In this document: positions 6,093-7,723 of the stretch, in pieces
How the letters are laid out: the number at the start of each line of letters is the position of its first letter
Position numbering within the stretch: the stretch's first letter is position 1
DNA from: Treponema sp.
GTDB lineage: Bacteria; Spirochaetota; Spirochaetia; Treponematales; Treponemataceae
Direction of reading: 5' to 3'
Assembly: GCA_024699205.1 (NCBI GenBank)
Contig: JAILQA010000496.1
Location: 1-7,723, forward strand
DNA length: 7,723 bases
Made by a program: the position numbers and the translations under genes
The notes under the pieces: generated by a model
Seen by the model: the letters and a program-made list of their open reading frames with translations, nothing else
What the model was told of the DNA's origin: nothing
Database searches by the model: none

Positions 6093-7307
6093 ATGATAAT
6101 TAATCCTTCAAAAGCAAAAGGAAAAATGACAGCTCCTCCTTCTAAAAGCATGGCTCACAGACATTTAATTTGTGCAGCTCTGGCTCAGGGAAAAAGCGTT
6201 ATTCATAATATAGATTTATCAGAAGATATAAAAGCCACTTTGAGTTGTATTGAGCAAATGGGCGTAAAAAGTGAAATTGCAGGAAGTACAATTACAGTTT
6301 ATGGAAATGCTTCTCTGAATTGTCCAGTTTCTGATAAGAGAATATTTAACTGTAATGAAAGTGGAAGTACTCTGCGCTTTTTTATTCCTCTTGCAATGCT
6401 TAGCGGAAGTAAATCTTTTTTTATCGGCAGCGATGTTTTAATGACTCGTCCTCTTTCTGTTTATGAAGATATCTGCCGCAAACAGAATATTCTTTTAGAG
6501 CACAAGAATGGAATTACAAATGGAATTGCAATTGAAGGAAAATTAAAAGCTGATGATTTTGTAATTCCTGGAAATATAAGCAGTCAGTTTATTACAGGAC
6601 TTTTATTTGCTCTTCCTCTTTTGGATAAAGACAGTACAATCACTCTTACAGAATCTGTTGAAAGTCGGCCATATATAAATATGACCTTACAGGTTCAAAA
6701 AGAGTTTGGTATTAAAGCTGAATGGCGTGGAGAAAACAAGCTCTTTATTCCTGGAAATCAAAAATACAGGGCTGCTGACACTTTTGTAGAAGGGGATTAT
6801 TCAAATGCAGCTTTTTTTGAAGCCCTTAATACTTTGGGTGGCGACATTGAAATTGAAGGCTTAAAGCCAGACAGTTTACAGGGAGATAAAATATATCTTC
6901 AATATTTTGAAGAACTTAAAAAAGGTTTTGCATCCCTTGATATTTCTGACTGTCCTGATTTAGGGCCAGTTCTTTTTACTCTTGCAGCTGCTCTTCATGG
7001 TGGAGAGTTCACAGGAACAAAGCGTTTAAAAATTAAGGAAAGTAATCGCGGCCAGGTGATGTGCGAAGAACTTGCCAAGTTTGGAGTAAAAACTCAGCAG
7101 GAAGAAAACCGAATTGTAATTTATGCTGGCGAACTCCATCGTCCGGTGGAAAAAATCTGCGGGCATAATGATCACAGAATTGTAATGTCTATGGCGGTTT
7201 TGCTTACAATCACTGGCGGAGAAATTGTAGGCACGGAAGCAGTACGAAAAAGTCTTCCTGATTTTTTTGAAAGAATTAGAAAGCTTGGAATAGATTTTCA
7301 GAATTAA
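6093..7307 (+). CDS. aroA: 3-phosphoshikimate 1-carboxyvinyltransferase (EPSP synthase)
   Basis: Transfers the enolpyruvyl group of PEP to shikimate-3-phosphate, the sixth shikimate step. At 404 residues it is slightly shorter than the E. coli enzyme. The N-terminal PPSKSMAHR (15-23) carries Lys18. NESGSTLRFF (88-97) is the PEP loop, SSQF (163-166) contacts shikimate phosphate, and GDYSNAAFF is at 234-242. Asp289 in CPDLGP is the likely general base. RLKIKESNR (311-319) and HNDHR (358-362) complete the site. In the PEP loop Gly91 aligns with E. coli Gly96, but Phe96 stands where E. coli has Pro101, so it is not a classical class I sequence. AGGAAG at 6081-6086 lies 6 nt before ATG. It follows aroQ by 21 nt and precedes tyrA by 29 nt. 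Confidence 0.97.
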   Translation: MIINPSKAKGKMTAPPSKSMAHRHLICAALAQGKSVIHNIDLSEDIKATLSCIEQMGVKSEIAGSTITVYGNASLNCPVSDKRIFNCNESGSTLRFFIPLAMLSGSKSFFIGSDVLMTRPLSVYEDICRKQNILLEHKNGITNGIAIEGKLKADDFVIPGNISSQFITGLLFALPLLDKDSTITLTESVESRPYINMTLQVQKEFGIKAEWRGENKLFIPGNQKYRAADTFVEGDYSNAAFFEALNTLGGDIEIEGLKPDSLQGDKIYLQYFEELKKGFASLDISDCPDLGPVLFTLAAALHGGEFTGTKRLKIKESNRGQVMCEELAKFGVKTQQEENRIVIYAGELHRPVEKICGHNDHRIVMSMAVLLTITGGEIVGTEAVRKSLPDFFERIRKLGIDFQN

Positions 7308-7336
7308 AAACATGTAATTAAAGGAGAAGATAAAAA

Positions 7337-7630
7337 ATGGAGTGGATTACAAAACAGAATATTTTGATTGTCGGTTTAGGTCTTATGGGCGGAAGTTATG
7401 CGAAAGGACTTAAACGAATCGGATATAATCTGATGGCAATTGATAAAAGCTCAGAATCAATACAATACGCTTTGGAAAATGACATTATTGATGAAGGTGA
7501 TGATTTCCCGAATCCAGAACTTATTAAAAAGGCTGATGTGGTTATTTTTGCGTTATATCCTCATGTCTTTATTGAATGGATAAAGGAAAATCAAAAATAC
7601 TTTCAATCAGGAATAAAAATTACTGATTGA
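7337..7630 (+). CDS. tyrA: Prephenate dehydrogenase, N-terminal fragment (cut by a fold-back)
   Basis: This is the start of the NAD-binding domain of an enzyme that oxidises prephenate to 4-hydroxyphenylpyruvate, the tyrosine branch. IVGLGLMGGS (11-20) is the GxGxxG loop, and Asp36 at the end of the second strand favours NAD over NADP. Residues 92-97 (GIKITD) match the start of the family's conserved ITDVxxVK segment, after which a full enzyme continues for roughly 180 or more residues. Here the frame stops at 7628-7630, where an inverted copy of tyrA has begun. Genuine tyrA sequence therefore reaches about 7627, and the stop is probably not real. AAGGAG at 7321-7326 lies 10 nt before ATG. 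It is the last visible gene of the operon, matching the Tyr codons in the leader peptide. Confidence 0.88.
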   Translation: MEWITKQNILIVGLGLMGGSYAKGLKRIGYNLMAIDKSSESIQYALENDIIDEGDDFPNPELIKKADVVIFALYPHVFIEWIKENQKYFQSGIKITD

Positions 7631-7723
7631 AAGTATTTTTGATTTTCCTTTATCCATTCAATAAAGACATGAGGATATAACGCAAAAATAACCACATCAG
7701 CCTTTTTAATAAGTTCTGGATTC
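7510..7723. repeat. Perfect 101-bp inverted repeat at the window end (fold-back of tyrA)
   Basis: Positions 7510-7610 and 7623-7723 are exact reverse complements over all 101 bp, with a 12-nt spacer at 7611-7622. The right arm runs to the last base, so the repeat may extend further. It copies tyrA codons 58-92 on the opposite strand. CTGAT at 7623-7627 belongs to the tyrA reading and also complements ATCAG at 7606-7610. A 3' end folded back on this 5-nt match and extended would give exactly this structure. This is typical of multiple-displacement amplification chimeras, hairpin library reads or contig-end misassembly. Confidence 0.95.

Noticed and set aside
7510..7723. Bidirectional terminator or natural end of tyrA
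   Set aside because: Arms of 101 bp made of coding sequence, no T-run after the stem, and a protein cut in the middle of the conserved ITD motif do not fit a terminator or a real gene end.
7631..7723. A second, opposite-strand tyrA copy
   Set aside because: It is an exact reverse copy of codons 58-92 with no divergence, best explained by the fold-back and not by a paralogue.

Overview
This AT-rich window carries a compact operon for aromatic amino acid biosynthesis, downstream of a separate ribosomal protein S4 gene (rpsD). All genes are on the + strand. The organism is a bacterium with strong Shine-Dalgarno sites and short intergenic gaps. The S4 sequence (two cysteines only, with a GHPKALDRA segment) and the gene style suggest a host-associated treponeme-like spirochaete. 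The PheA ACT-domain variant is one I also associate with gut clostridia, so this taxonomic guess is of moderate to low confidence and made from memory, without a search.

Layout: positions 1-103 hold a weak promoter candidate and the rpsD ribosome binding site. rpsD (104-697) ends in a clear intrinsic terminator (721-764). Positions 765-923 hold an 18-bp tandem repeat, a near-consensus sigma70-type promoter (844-871) and a short AT-rich hairpin. Next is a regulatory leader that a standard gene caller would miss: a 40-residue leader peptide (924-1046) with nine Phe/Tyr codons in a run of twelve, a 10-bp antiterminator stem (1032-1041 with 1084-1093), and an overlapping intrinsic terminator (1071-1110) that abuts the pheA ribosome binding site. 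This is the architecture of ribosome-mediated attenuation, and the codons sensed (Phe and Tyr, no Trp) match the products of the operon.

The operon is pheA (chorismate mutase-prephenate dehydratase-ACT), aroB, aroC, an aroE-aroK fusion, aroQ (type II dehydroquinase), aroA and tyrA. Together these take DAHP to chorismate and then to phenylpyruvate and 4-hydroxyphenylpyruvate. Only DAHP synthase and the aminotransferase are missing from a full Phe/Tyr pathway in the window. Gaps are 30 nt or less, and two junctions overlap, so co-transcription from the leader promoter is likely.

The right end is anomalous. tyrA is cut off after about 97 codons by a perfect 101-bp inverted copy of its own sequence (7510-7610 and 7623-7723, 12-nt spacer). 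The stop codon at 7628-7630 appears to be created by this fold-back. The junction has a 5-nt microhomology that would allow self-priming, so the simplest explanation is an amplification, library or assembly artefact at a contig end, not biology.
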